A DNA stretch of 64,000 nt from an uncultured Aquimarina sp. (lineage in GTDB: Bacteria; Bacteroidota; Bacteroidia; Flavobacteriales; Flavobacteriaceae). Below, one piece after another: positions 51,711 to 60,660 of the stretch; the stretch's first letter is position 1; every line of letters starts with the position of its first letter. The notes under the pieces were generated by a model. The model was given only the letters and a program-made list of their open reading frames with translations. It did no database searches and was not told the DNA's origin. The position numbers and the translations under genes are program-made. The DNA lies in the NCBI RefSeq assembly GCF_947496855.1, contig NZ_CANMED010000001.1, positions 124,001-188,000 on the forward strand. The letters are read 5' to 3'.

Positions 51711-53108
51711 TTATTTAAGAGCTCCAACCATATCTTCTGGTTTCACCCATTGATCAAATTCTTCTTCTGTAACATAACCTAAAGCAACAGCTTCTTGTTT
51801 TAAAGTAGTGCCGTTTTTGTGCGCTGTATTAGCAATTTCGGCAGCCTTATAATATCCGATTTTGGTGTTTAATGCGGTTACTAGCATTAATGAATTATTT
51901 AATAATTCTGTTATTCTTGCCTGATTTGGTTCTATTCCTTGTGCACAATGTACATCAAAAGAAACACAAGAATCACCTATTAATTGAGCACTCTGTAATA
52001 AGTTAGCTGCCATAACAGGTTTAAATACATTAAGCTCAAAATGTCCTTGCATTCCGCCAACATTAATAGCAACATCATTACCCAATACTTGGGCACAAAC
52101 CATGGTTAAAGCTTCACATTGAGTTGGGTTTACTTTTCCAGGCATAATTGAACTTCCAGGTTCATTAGCTGGAATGATAAGTTCACCAATTCCACTTCTT
52201 GGTCCTGAAGCTAACATTCTAATATCGTTTCCTATTTTATTAAGAGATACAGCAATTTGTTTTAATGCTCCATGTGTTTCTACGAATGCATCATGAGCCG
52301 CTAGTGCTTCAAATTTGTTTTCTGCGGTGATAAATGGTAAACCAGTAAATTGAGCAATAAATTCTGATACTCTTTTAGCATATCCTTTAGGCGTGTTTAA
52401 ACCAGTTCCAACCGCAGTTCCACCTAAAGCAATTTCTGCTAAATGTGGTAATGTGTTTTCTAACGCTTTAAGACCGTGATCCAGTTGAGAAACATATCCA
52501 GATAACTCTTGTCCAATGGTTAGCGGAGTAGCATCCATAAAATGCGTGCGACCAATTTTCACAACATTTTTATAAGTTTCTGATTTCTTTTTTAGTGTAT
52601 CTCTTAGTTGCGTAATACCAGGTATAGTAACTTCTAGAATCTTTTTGTATGCAGCAATATGCATACCAGTAGGGAATGTATCGTTAGAAGATTGAGACTT
52701 GTTTACATCATCGTTAGGTTGGATAGTTTTTTCTCCTTCTCCAATAGTTTTTCCAGCTAATTGATGTGCACGATTGGCAACAACTTCATTTACATTCATA
52801 TTACTTTGCGTACCAGAACCAGTTTGCCATATTACTAATGGAAATTGATCATCGTGTTTTCCTTCTAGAATTTCATCACATACCTGTGCAATAAGATCTC
52901 TTTTTTCAATAGGTAGAACTCCAAGTTCACAATTAGTGAAAGCTGCAGCCTTTTTAAGATATGCAAAACCGTATACTATTTCTAAAGGCATAGAACCCGG
53001 TGCGCCAATTTTAAAGTTGTTCCTTGAACGCTCTGTCTGAGCTCCCCAAAGTTTATCAGCAGGCACTTTTACTTCGCCCATTGTATCTTTTTCTATTCTA
53101 TATTCCAT
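51711..53108 (-). CDS. fumC: class II fumarate hydratase
   Basis: A 465-residue TCA-cycle enzyme converting fumarate and malate, from [19 protein letters not shown] longer frame from 53138 is rejected because a -7 box at 53136-53143 overlaps it. Markers: the [13 protein letters not shown] substrate site, the [15 protein letters not shown] region and the signature [11 protein letters not shown] (GSxxMPxKxN), plus the catalytic His in RTHFMDA. It forms a homotetramer without an iron-sulfur cluster. It is monocistronic. Confidence 0.97.
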   Translation of the reverse strand: MEYRIEKDTMGEVKVPADKLWGAQTERSRNNFKIGAPGSMPLEIVYGFAYLKKAAAFTNCELGVLPIEKRDLIAQVCDEILEGKHDDQFPLVIWQTGSGTQSNMNVNEVVANRAHQLAGKTIGEGEKTIQPNDDVNKSQSSNDTFPTGMHIAAYKKILEVTIPGITQLRDTLKKKSETYKNVVKIGRTHFMDATPLTIGQELSGYVSQLDHGLKALENTLPHLAEIALGGTAVGTGLNTPKGYAKRVSEFIAQFTGLPFITAENKFEALAAHDAFVETHGALKQIAVSLNKIGNDIRMLASGPRSGIGELIIPANEPGSSIMPGKVNPTQCEALTMVCAQVLGNDVAINVGGMQGHFELNVFKPVMAANLLQSAQLIGDSCVSFDVHCAQGIEPNQARITELLNNSLMLVTALNTKIGYYKAAEIANTAHKNGTTLKQEAVALGYVTEEEFDQWVKPEDMVGALK

Positions 53109-53135
53109 AGCTGTGATGATTTGTTTTTCGAAGGG

Positions 53136-53143
53136 CAAATTTA
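53136..53143 (-). promoter_or_regulatory. -7 box (TAAATTTG) for fumC
   Basis: A perfect TAnnTTTG on the minus strand, 28 bp before the ATG at 53108. It settles the start choice. Confidence 0.6.
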
Positions 53144-53258
53144 AGAATTTGCGTAGCTATTTCTGAATAAAGAATGTACTTTTTAAAAAGGAATCGTATT
53201 AAAGTTTTAGTTTTGAAAATAAATCATATTTATGTTATGAGATAAAAGGAAGAGTTAT

Positions 53259-53266
53259 TATCTTTG
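53259..53266 (+). promoter_or_regulatory. -7 box (TATCTTTG) for the 58-residue protein
   Basis: A perfect TAnnTTTG 26 bp before the ATG at 53293, supporting a real small gene. Confidence 0.6.
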
Positions 53267-53292
53267 GCAAAAATTGAAATTAGATTACTGTT

Positions 53293-53469
53293 ATGTTCGA
53301 ATTTGATCAATACCTTGGTTTTTTAGCATTCTTAACAATCCTTACAATAGGATTTTGGTTGATGATATTTTTGTTAACCTTTGTGGTTCCTTACTGGATT
53401 TTTGGAGCTACTATTGAAAACTTTAAGTTAAAACAAGAAGCTAAACGTAAGGCTAGGGAACAGGCTTAA
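53293..53469 (+). CDS. 58-residue small membrane protein
   Basis: It encodes 58 residues with a single strong hydrophobic stretch (about 8-38, LGFLAFLTILTIGFWLMIFL and then LTFVVPYWIFG). The C-terminal tail (about 42-58) is basic (KLKQEAKRKAREQ) and likely helical and cytoplasmic. A perfect -7 box and a strong bidirectional terminator bracket the ORF. It is divergent from fumC. No family is recognised; similar short genes of this layout occur next to membrane-stress loci, but that is only analogy. Confidence 0.65.
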   Translation: MFEFDQYLGFLAFLTILTIGFWLMIFLLTFVVPYWIFGATIENFKLKQEAKRKAREQA

Positions 53470-53490
53470 GTAATAGTATTAGTTATATAT

Positions 53491-53526
53491 AAAAGAAGGG
53501 AATTGATTTATCAATTCCCTTCTTTT
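53491..53526. terminator. bidirectional terminator
   Basis: AAAAGAAGGGAATTGA / TCAATTCCCTTCTTTT, a 16-bp perfect stem with a TTTA loop, between the 58-residue gene and the TonB receptor gene. Confidence 0.92.
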
Positions 53527-53545
53527 ATTTGAAGCTTTTAAATAT

Positions 53546-55984
53546 TTATCCTTCGAATTCTTCTCCACTACCATTAAGATTTCCTCTAGAACGTTGTCTC
53601 TTCTTTTTCTGATTGAACCTGTAAGTAAATGATAAATTAAAACTTCGCTCTCTCCATTGAAATTCACTATCAGTAATAAAAGTTTCCGTAGTTGATACGC
53701 TTTGACGCTTTCTGCTATTAAATAAATCACTTATATTAAAAGTCAAAGAAGCTTTATCTTTAAAGAGATCTTTACTAAAAGCAAGATTTACACTTAGAAG
53801 ACCTTCTCTTTTGGTTTGAGCATCTTCACTTGGTCCAGCATAAAAAGCTGTGGTTTGCCAATCTATTTTTGCTGGTAGTGTAATTTTGTTATTAAGTCGA
53901 GCAAACCAACTGAAGTTATCTGCATCAAAGTTTTGTCCATTAAAATCTCCTTTTATATTATTTTGGAATGCATTAAAGTTTCCATTAATTCTCCATTTTT
54001 TACTAGGGTTGTAGGTTAATGTAAATTCGAATCCATATCGATCAGAACTTGATAAGTTTATTGGAGTTCTCCTGATTACTGGCACTACCGTTCCATCGCC
54101 TATAGTTGCAGTATCTCCAGTATCTTCCGATATAAATGTAAATACTTGTGTAGAAAGATTATAATAGATGGAGGAATTGATTGTAAGTTTTCCTAGTCTA
54201 TTTAAATATCCAAGATCGAATACGTTGGAGTAACTTGGGTTAAGGTCAGAGTTTCCTTGAAATATATTAGTAGCACTTGATCTAGAAGGAAAAGGATTGA
54301 TAAATCGAGAACGTGGCCTTCTTATTCTGCGATTATAACCAAGTGTCAAACTTTGTTTATCTGTTAACTTGTATCCTAGATTTATTGTTGGAAACAAATC
54401 ACTATATATTTTTTTGTTGAAATCTCCGCTGGTTTTTTGATCAATGGTGATTCTCGTACTTTCCAACCTTAGTCCTAGCAGATAAGAAAATTTTCTTATT
54501 TTACTTCCATACTGAGTATAAGCGGCATTTACTTGTTCTCTGAAAATTAAATTGTTTGATAAATTTGTATCTGTAGTTACTGAACCATCATTGTCAAATT
54601 GTACTAAGAATTCTGTATCTAATTCATTAAAGTTTCCTCTATACCCTAATTCAAATTGACTTTTTTCGCCAATAGGTAAAACATAATCAGTTTGTAAAAG
54701 AATACGATCTTGTTTTTCTAAAGTGTTCACAAGTTCTATCGTAGAAATATTTTCTTGTGTGATTCTAGAATTTTCATCTTCCTCACTATTTTCTAATTGA
54801 AAATCAAAAGTAAGTTTATGTCCACTGTCATTAAAATCTTTATTGTAATTAATAGAGTATTGTTTAGTAATGTCTTCTTCTACCTCTGGATCAAAACGTA
54901 GGTTACTACTTAAAATATTTCCACTAGCATCAGGTTCTGTGATCAAATTGGTTGTATTACTTTCATTGTCACTGGATCGATATAGAAAAGAAGTAGTAAT
55001 CGAAGAACTATTGTTAATATACCATTCTACTCCCACATTAGTATTAAGACCTTTTCGTATTCTATCAAAATCTCTTTGTTCATTTAGAAAAGTATCTGGT
55101 TCATCTATCTGAGTATTCGAATTAAAATTAAAAAATTGTGTTTCAGATAAAGAATTTCCAGGAACTTCACGATAATTATAACCCGAAGTTGTGAAAAAAT
55201 TTAGATCCCCAGCTCTGTAATTTAAGTTTCCAGATATTCCAGCTTGCAATGGATATCCGGTGTTAAGTGTTAGAGCTCCATTTAATCCTTGTAATTTACT
55301 TCGTCTTAGGATTATATTTAGAATACCTGCAGTTCCTTCTGCATCGTAACGAGCAGAGGGAGAAGTGATCACTTCTACGCGTTCGATAGACTCTGCAGGG
55401 AGTTGTCGTAATGCATCGGTACTATTTAATCCAACAAGACCAGAGGGTTTACCATTAATTAGAATTCTTACATTATCATTTCCTCTTAGTGCTACATTTC
55501 CTTCTACATCTACAGAAACTGAAGGAACATTATCTAAAACATCACTTACCGTTCCTCCACTAACAGTAAGATCTTTTCCTACATTGTATATTTTCTTATC
55601 TAATTTAATTTCTACCGTAGTTTTTTCTGCGATAACAATAACATCATCCAAAGATTCTGTATCTAATCCAAGTCCGAGAGTTCCTAAATTTGTACTTTTA
55701 AAAAGCTTTTGTTTCGCAAGTGTTTTTGTTTTGAATGAAATATATTCAACAGAAACATTATAAATACCTTTTGGTACTTGAATACTGAAATTACCGTTGG
55801 GTTCAGTTATACCTCCAGTAACAATTTTGTTTTCTTTTAGACTTATAAAAGAGACAGTAGCATATTCTAAAGGTTCTTTGGTTTCATCGTCGATAATTTT
55901 TCCCGTTATCTGTATTTCACTTTGTTGTGAATAGGATGATGTACCAATTATTATGGTAAATAACAATAAAATAGTCTTTTTCAT
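53546..55984 (-). CDS. TonB-dependent receptor (outer membrane beta-barrel family)
   Basis: About 812 residues from MKKTILLLFTIIIGTSSYSQ; the longer start at 56008 falls upstream of the likely transcription start. After the signal peptide is a carboxypeptidase-D-like beta sandwich (about 25-105, ITGKIIDDETKEPLEYATVSF), then a plug (about 115-230, GGTVSDVLDNVPSVSVDVEGNVALRG and INGKPSGL) and an OMP_b-brl_3-type barrel ending in SFTYRFNQ. The last aromatic residue typical of barrels is followed by a basic tail (KKKRQRSRGNL). The imported ligand is unknown; no SusD partner is seen. Confidence 0.92.
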   Translation of the reverse strand: MKKTILLLFTIIIGTSSYSQQSEIQITGKIIDDETKEPLEYATVSFISLKENKIVTGGITEPNGNFSIQVPKGIYNVSVEYISFKTKTLAKQKLFKSTNLGTLGLGLDTESLDDVIVIAEKTTVEIKLDKKIYNVGKDLTVSGGTVSDVLDNVPSVSVDVEGNVALRGNDNVRILINGKPSGLVGLNSTDALRQLPAESIERVEVITSPSARYDAEGTAGILNIILRRSKLQGLNGALTLNTGYPLQAGISGNLNYRAGDLNFFTTSGYNYREVPGNSLSETQFFNFNSNTQIDEPDTFLNEQRDFDRIRKGLNTNVGVEWYINNSSSITTSFLYRSSDNESNTTNLITEPDASGNILSSNLRFDPEVEEDITKQYSINYNKDFNDSGHKLTFDFQLENSEEDENSRITQENISTIELVNTLEKQDRILLQTDYVLPIGEKSQFELGYRGNFNELDTEFLVQFDNDGSVTTDTNLSNNLIFREQVNAAYTQYGSKIRKFSYLLGLRLESTRITIDQKTSGDFNKKIYSDLFPTINLGYKLTDKQSLTLGYNRRIRRPRSRFINPFPSRSSATNIFQGNSDLNPSYSNVFDLGYLNRLGKLTINSSIYYNLSTQVFTFISEDTGDTATIGDGTVVPVIRRTPINLSSSDRYGFEFTLTYNPSKKWRINGNFNAFQNNIKGDFNGQNFDADNFSWFARLNNKITLPAKIDWQTTAFYAGPSEDAQTKREGLLSVNLAFSKDLFKDKASLTFNISDLFNSRKRQSVSTTETFITDSEFQWRERSFNLSFTYRFNQKKKRQRSRGNLNGSGEEFEG

Positions 55985-56005
55985 ATTTTTTTGAGAGCAA
56001 GTTTC

Positions 56006-56013
56006 CAAAAATA
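56006..56013 (-). promoter_or_regulatory. -7 box (TATTTTTG) for the TonB receptor
   Basis: TAnnTTTG on the minus strand, 22 bp before the ATG at 55984. It overlaps the alternative longer start. Confidence 0.55.
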
Positions 56014-56205
56014 TAATTAGGTCGGAAAGATTACGGTTAAAGAGGTGTTAAATAATGTATTAAGTTCATTGTAAGTCTATTGTGTGTTCAAGTTGTTGTG
56101 ATAAATTAACAAAAAAGAGATAATGCTTATATTTTTTTATGATTTGAAAGAATTTAGTTACAAGAAAGACACAATATTTATAGTGCAAAATACGTTTCGG
56201 TTTTT

Positions 56206-56213
56206 TAGTTTTG
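56206..56213 (+). promoter_or_regulatory. -7 box (TAGTTTTG) for the TraO-like gene
   Basis: A perfect TAnnTTTG 61 bp before the ATG at 56275. Confidence 0.5.
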
Positions 56214-56274
56214 CAGCTGTTTTTAAGGGAAAATGCAAAAAATAAATATTATCAAAAATTATAAAATAGAGTTT

Positions 56275-56829
56275 ATGAAAAAACTTATAAGTACTAACTT
56301 GTTATTAGTAGTCTTTATTCTTTTTTCTTCCATTACGACGTATGCTCAGAGTCATAAAACAGCATTGTCGTTAACGGGTGGTTATGTAGATGGAGGTTTT
56401 GCCGGAATAGCTGCGTTTGATTATAAGGTAAATGAATTTGATTATTTACAATTCAGTATCCAAACTAATTTCACAAAATTAGATTATGAAGATATAAAAA
56501 TACCTGTTAATTTATATGCTTTTAATGCAGGGTTCTTTTTTGATGTACTTAGGAATAATAAGAGAACATTTGCACTTGCTCTAGGTGCAGGTGGGACAGT
56601 AGGTTCCGAGACTATTAATAATGGTGATGAGATTCTAGAAAATAATCAGGTTTTGAATATTGAAACAAGTAATGTAGTTTTTGGAGCATATGCAGGACTA
56701 GATGCGGATATATTTTTAATTCCTACAGTTGCAATTAATATTAAAGCCCAAGAGATATATCACTTCAATAGCGATATTGGAGAATTAACTCCTTATTTTG
56801 GTGTTGGAATTAAATTAATATTAAAATAA
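56275..56829 (+). CDS. TraO-like outer membrane protein
   Basis: 184 residues from MKKLISTNLLLVVFILFSS; the frame from 56233 adds 14 residues before the signal peptide. After the signal, the sequence LSLTGGYVDGGFAGIAAFDY and the run NLYAFNAGFFFDVLRNNKRTF and ALALGAGGTVGSE then VVFGAYAGLDADIFLIP and YFGVGIKLILK fit the TraO family of Bacteroides conjugative transposons, a small membrane barrel-like protein. Family assignment is from recall and moderate. No other tra genes are here. The TraQ-like gene follows after 73 bp. Confidence 0.6.
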   Translation: MKKLISTNLLLVVFILFSSITTYAQSHKTALSLTGGYVDGGFAGIAAFDYKVNEFDYLQFSIQTNFTKLDYEDIKIPVNLYAFNAGFFFDVLRNNKRTFALALGAGGTVGSETINNGDEILENNQVLNIETSNVVFGAYAGLDADIFLIPTVAINIKAQEIYHFNSDIGELTPYFGVGIKLILK

Positions 56830-56902
56830 TTTTTTCAGAAAGAAACTTTTAAAAGAGAGGTTTTTGATAATCAAATTATTAAAATAAATAAACATACTAC
56901 AG

Positions 56903-59020
56903 ATGAAAAAATTTTATCAATATGTCGTTTCAGGTATTATCCTATTATTTATCGGGATTGCCTGTACAAAAGAAATAACAGATGATTTAGTAGTGTTTTT
57001 TAAAGTAGAGTTTAGCGAAACTACAATAGAAACATTTGTAGATACTAAGAAAGCATCTCAATTTACTATAACTGGTGGAGGTGATATTAATGTAGGGGAT
57101 TACCAGATAAAATATAATGTGACAGAAGGAGCAGGATCATATTTTTTGAATTCTGTAGCTGTAACAGAAAATCAATTTGTTGATTTACCTGATGGTCCTG
57201 AATACACTATAGAATATGAAGGAACTGCAGTTGGTACTAATAAGGTAACTTTAACTATAAGAGATCAGTCTAATAGAGAAGAAGAATTTGTGTTAACATA
57301 TAATGTAAATGATACAGATTTTACATTTGATGTGACAGCATCTCCTGAAGCTATTACGTATGTTAATGGAGAAATCGATTTAAACCTTAATATCGAAGAG
57401 ATTAGTTCTGCAACTTATGATGTACAATATGTCTTTGAAACGCCAGATGCAGATGTGTTAGGAACTGGAAGTATTACTGCAAATGGAGTTCAGGTAAATC
57501 CGGAGACTGCTGTGGAAGTTCCAGTTGGTGATATTATCTGGAAGTTCGGAGGACTTACCGTTGGAGTTGTTGAGTTTACACTTACAGCAACTAGTAGTTT
57601 AGGTATTGCTAAATCAAAAATCATTAGAATAGAAGTAGGAGAAACACCTGACTTTACATTTACAGCAACAACTATTGAACCTACTCTAGCAACCAATACA
57701 GCTATTGATATTAATTTCGAAATTGTAGAAACTGTAAGTAGCTCATCATATACAATGACGTACAGTTCATCGCAAGCAGGAAGTTTTGTGTATGAAGACG
57801 TGATATATCAACCAGGAGAAGACATTCCTGTTGCAATAGGAGTATCTACAGGACAATATACTGGTACTGTTATGGGAGACCATGATGTAGAATTTATTGT
57901 TGCTAATGCGAATACAACTCCTGTCACTAGATTATCAGAAGTTAATCTTACTTTTATTGATCTTGATACAGATGCACCAGTTATTGATCTTAATGGTGCA
58001 GCGATGCTTCAGATAGCTGTTTTTGATTCGTATATAGAAACTGCTACAGCATTGGATGATACAGATGGGGATTTAACTGATCAGATAGTTTTCGGTGGTG
58101 ATTTTGTAGATACAAATACGCTGGGGTCTTTTACAAGAACTTACAATGTGATGGACTCTTCTAATAATACAGCAGAAGAAGTTTTGCGTACAATTAATGT
58201 AATTGACGATGTGATCCCTGTTATTAGCATCCTTAGTCCTTCAATAAATATTCCTGTTGGAGAAGCTTTTACAGAAACAGTTACCGCTTCAGATAATTTT
58301 GATGGTAATATCACCAATCAAATTGTATTTGGAGGTACCTTTGTTAATACAAATACTGTAGGGACTTTTACGAGAACTTACAATGTTATGGATTCTTCTG
58401 ATAATGAAGCTGTCGAAGTTGTGAGAACAATTAATGTGGTGGATAATGTAGCTCCAGTAATTACTTTGATTGGAGCTCCTAGTGTTTTAGTCCAATTGGG
58501 TGGTAGTTATACCGATTCTGGTGCTACTGCTTCGGATAATGTAGATGGAAATTTAACTTCTGAAATTGTTACAACAGGAGTTGTAGATCTAAATACTGTA
58601 GGAACATATACTATAACATATAATGTATCTGATTCTGCAGGGAACGAAGCTACAGAGGTTACCAGAGAGGTTATAGTATTTAATGTAACTACAACACCTA
58701 CTTGGGATTTAAGTACAGGTCTTTTGACAGCTAATGCGGGTGACACTGTGGAAATTAGTGTCAGTTCAGGAGGAAGTACGGGGTACACTATTCAAGTAGA
58801 AGCTAGAGCAGACTCTCCATCAGGTGCATTACTTGGTAGTTTGAGTGCGGGAACCAGTAACTCTAGTGATTCAGACCTTTTTGTAATGCCAGCAAGTGGG
58901 CAAGTATATATTAGAGGGGAACATAATAGTATAGGTAGTGGATCCACTTTAGTTGTTGCTGTAGGGGGAGTTACAATTGCTTCCGAGAATATGGGGCCTT
59001 CTTTACCAGTTCCAAGATAA
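56903..59020 (+). CDS. TraQ/DUF3872-like lipoprotein with Ig-like/DUF5011 repeats
   Basis: A 705-residue lipoprotein (signal with lipobox IACTKE near residue 20). Residues about 25-350 are three beta-sandwich repeats of about 105 residues each, with FSETTIETFVDTKKASQFTI and YTIEYEGTAVGTNKVTLTIRD resembling TraQ/DUF3872. Residues about 355-598 are three DUF5011/HYR-like modules with the ending GTFTRTYNVMDSSxN and a conserved DxxDGxLT loop. A C-terminal glycine/serine-rich beta domain closes it. The downstream gene is convergent. It looks like an extended surface adhesin-like stalk paired with TraO. Confidence 0.6.
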   Translation: MKKFYQYVVSGIILLFIGIACTKEITDDLVVFFKVEFSETTIETFVDTKKASQFTITGGGDINVGDYQIKYNVTEGAGSYFLNSVAVTENQFVDLPDGPEYTIEYEGTAVGTNKVTLTIRDQSNREEEFVLTYNVNDTDFTFDVTASPEAITYVNGEIDLNLNIEEISSATYDVQYVFETPDADVLGTGSITANGVQVNPETAVEVPVGDIIWKFGGLTVGVVEFTLTATSSLGIAKSKIIRIEVGETPDFTFTATTIEPTLATNTAIDINFEIVETVSSSSYTMTYSSSQAGSFVYEDVIYQPGEDIPVAIGVSTGQYTGTVMGDHDVEFIVANANTTPVTRLSEVNLTFIDLDTDAPVIDLNGAAMLQIAVFDSYIETATALDDTDGDLTDQIVFGGDFVDTNTLGSFTRTYNVMDSSNNTAEEVLRTINVIDDVIPVISILSPSINIPVGEAFTETVTASDNFDGNITNQIVFGGTFVNTNTVGTFTRTYNVMDSSDNEAVEVVRTINVVDNVAPVITLIGAPSVLVQLGGSYTDSGATASDNVDGNLTSEIVTTGVVDLNTVGTYTITYNVSDSAGNEATEVTREVIVFNVTTTPTWDLSTGLLTANAGDTVEISVSSGGSTGYTIQVEARADSPSGALLGSLSAGTSNSSDSDLFVMPASGQVYIRGEHNSIGSGSTLVVAVGGVTIASENMGPSLPVPR

Positions 59021-59060
59021 TAGAATATTATAGTATTTTAATCTTAAAGAGTAATACAAA

Positions 59061-59101
59061 AAAACAGAGTCGTTTTCTTATGAAAACGACTCTGTTTTTT
59101 T
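59061..59101. terminator. strong bidirectional terminator
   Basis: AAACAGAGTCGTTTTC / GAAAACGACTCTGTTT with a 4-nt loop and flanking A/T runs, between the TraQ-like gene and arsC-like gene. Confidence 0.93.
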
Positions 59102-59443
59102 TTACAGAATATCTACAACTTTTTCAGGAGGCCTTCCAATAATTGCTTTATTGTTTTTTATTACAATAGGCCTTTCAATAAGTTTTGGATGCTCACACAT
59201 AATTCTTATAAGCTGATTATCTGTTAAGGTTTTGCTTTTAAATTCTTGTTTCCAGATTGCTTCATTTTTTCTAACTAAGTCAATGGGTTTTATTCCTAGA
59301 AGATCTATGATTTTAGATAATTTTTCTTCAGTCAGAGGCGTGTCTAGATACTTAATAATATTCAAATCCTCATTTTTTTCTTCCAAAATGGCAAGACATT
59401 GTCTAGATTTGCTGCATCTTGGATTATGATATATTGTTGTCAT
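59102..59443 (-). CDS. arsC: arsenate reductase (ArsC/Spx-like, glutaredoxin-type)
   Basis: A 113-residue thioredoxin-fold protein. The catalytic Cys is in HNPRCSKSRQ; the conserved Arg is in RPIV (IERPIVIKN). YLDTPLTEEKLSKIID is the usual helical insert. ArsC reduces arsenate to arsenite with glutathione/glutaredoxin; Bacteroidota homologues may act on other substrates, as Spx-like proteins do. It begins 12 bp after the prfB stop and is probably in the same operon, without other ars genes. Confidence 0.85.
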   Translation of the reverse strand: MTTIYHNPRCSKSRQCLAILEEKNEDLNIIKYLDTPLTEEKLSKIIDLLGIKPIDLVRKNEAIWKQEFKSKTLTDNQLIRIMCEHPKLIERPIVIKNNKAIIGRPPEKVVDIL

Positions 59444-59454
59444 ACCTGTAGTTA

Positions 59455-60553
59455 TTAATCTTCAATTCTTTGTCCCATCATCATAAGATATGCTTTTAAG
59501 AAAGCATCAATGTTTCCATCCATAACAGCATCCACATTTCCAGTTTCTTCTGCAGTTCTCACATCTTTTACGAGTTTATAAGGGTGCATTACATAGTTGC
59601 GAATCTGAGATCCCCATTCAATTTTCATTTTAGAAGCTTCGATTTCATCTCTTTGCGCTTGCTGTTTTTTGAGTTCCAATTCAAAAAGTTGCGATTTCAG
59701 CATTTGTAGGGCTTTTAATCGGTTTTCTTGCTGCGACCTAGTATCCGAACATGAAATTTGAATTCCAGTAGGAAAGTGGGTAAGTTGTACTTTAGTCTCT
59801 ACTTTGTTTACATTTTGTCCTCCAGCACCACTAGATCTAGAGGTGATGATTTCATAGTCGGCAGGATTAATGTCAATTTCAATACTATCATCCGCTAGTG
59901 GATATACGTATATGGAAGCAAAAGAGGTGTGTCTTTTAGCATTACTATCAAAAGGAGAAATACGTACTAATCTATGTACTCCATTTTCACCTTTAAGCCA
60001 TCCAAAAGCATACTCACCATCGATTTCTAAGGTTACCGTTTTGATTCCAGCAACATCTCCTCCTTGATAGTTAAGTTCTCTAATTTTATAACCTTGTTTT
60101 TCCGCCCACATTAGATACATACGCATAAGCATGCTAGCCCAATCGCAACTTTCTGTTCCTCCGGCTCCAGCTGTAATCTGGATTACAGCACTCATGCTAT
60201 CACCTTCTTCACTAAGCATATTCTTAAACTCGAGATGTTCTATAAGTTCTAAGGCAATGGAATGGCGTTCATCTACTTCCGTTTCTGTTGCATCTCCCTC
60301 TTTATAAAACTCATAAAGAATTTCGAGATCATCAACAAGGGTAACACTTTTTTCATATTCAGAAACCCATTTTTTTTCTGCGTTAAGAGCACGCATTAGT
60401 TTTTCTGCTTCTTGGGCATTATCCCAAAAATCAGGGGCATACGTTTTTTCTTCTTCGTTAGCTATTTGGATAAGTTTGGCATCAATGTCAAAGATACCTC
60501 CTTAACGCAACCAGGCGCTCCCTAAGATCTTGTAAAGTCTCAGTATTAATCAT
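59455..60553 (-). CDS. prfB: peptide chain release factor 2, programmed +1 frameshift
   Basis: RF2 ends translation at UGA and UAA. The open frame of 313 residues from 60396 is only the second part; the first 21 codons start at 60553 ([21 protein letters not shown]) and run into TGA at 60488-60490. The recoding site is the classic AGGAGG TAT CTT TGA C: with +1 slippage CTT-T is passed and GAC read, giving 365 residues. Motifs: SPF anticodon tripeptide in RISPFDSN and the catalytic GGQ in [11 protein letters not shown]. Low RF2 favours frameshift, so expression is self-regulated. Confidence 0.95.
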
Positions 60554-60570
60554 ATTTCAGTTATTTTTGA

Positions 60571-60578
60571 CAAAAATA
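60571..60578 (-). promoter_or_regulatory. -7 box (TATTTTTG) for prfB
   Basis: TAnnTTTG on the minus strand, 18 bp before the prfB ATG at 60553. Confidence 0.55.
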
Positions 60579-60660
60579 GGATTTAACAGTTCAGTAGGAA
60601 ATAATTTTACTATTATTTTATAGTTTTATTGTTTTTTCAAATCACATAAATCATTTCAAG

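Noticed and set aside
55365..55763. 132-residue plus-strand ORF
   Set aside because: Antisense shadow inside the TonB receptor gene with low-complexity Ser/Thr composition.
57900..58700. DNA repeats in the TraQ-like gene as a CRISPR or mobile repeat
   Set aside because: The repeated segments are about 235 bp apart, in frame and diverged, consistent with protein-domain duplication (DUF5011-type modules).
56275..59020. TraO/TraQ-like genes as sign of an integrated conjugative element
   Set aside because: No relaxase, coupling protein, other tra genes, integrase or att site is in the window, and flanking genes (TonB receptor, prfB) are ordinary chromosomal genes.
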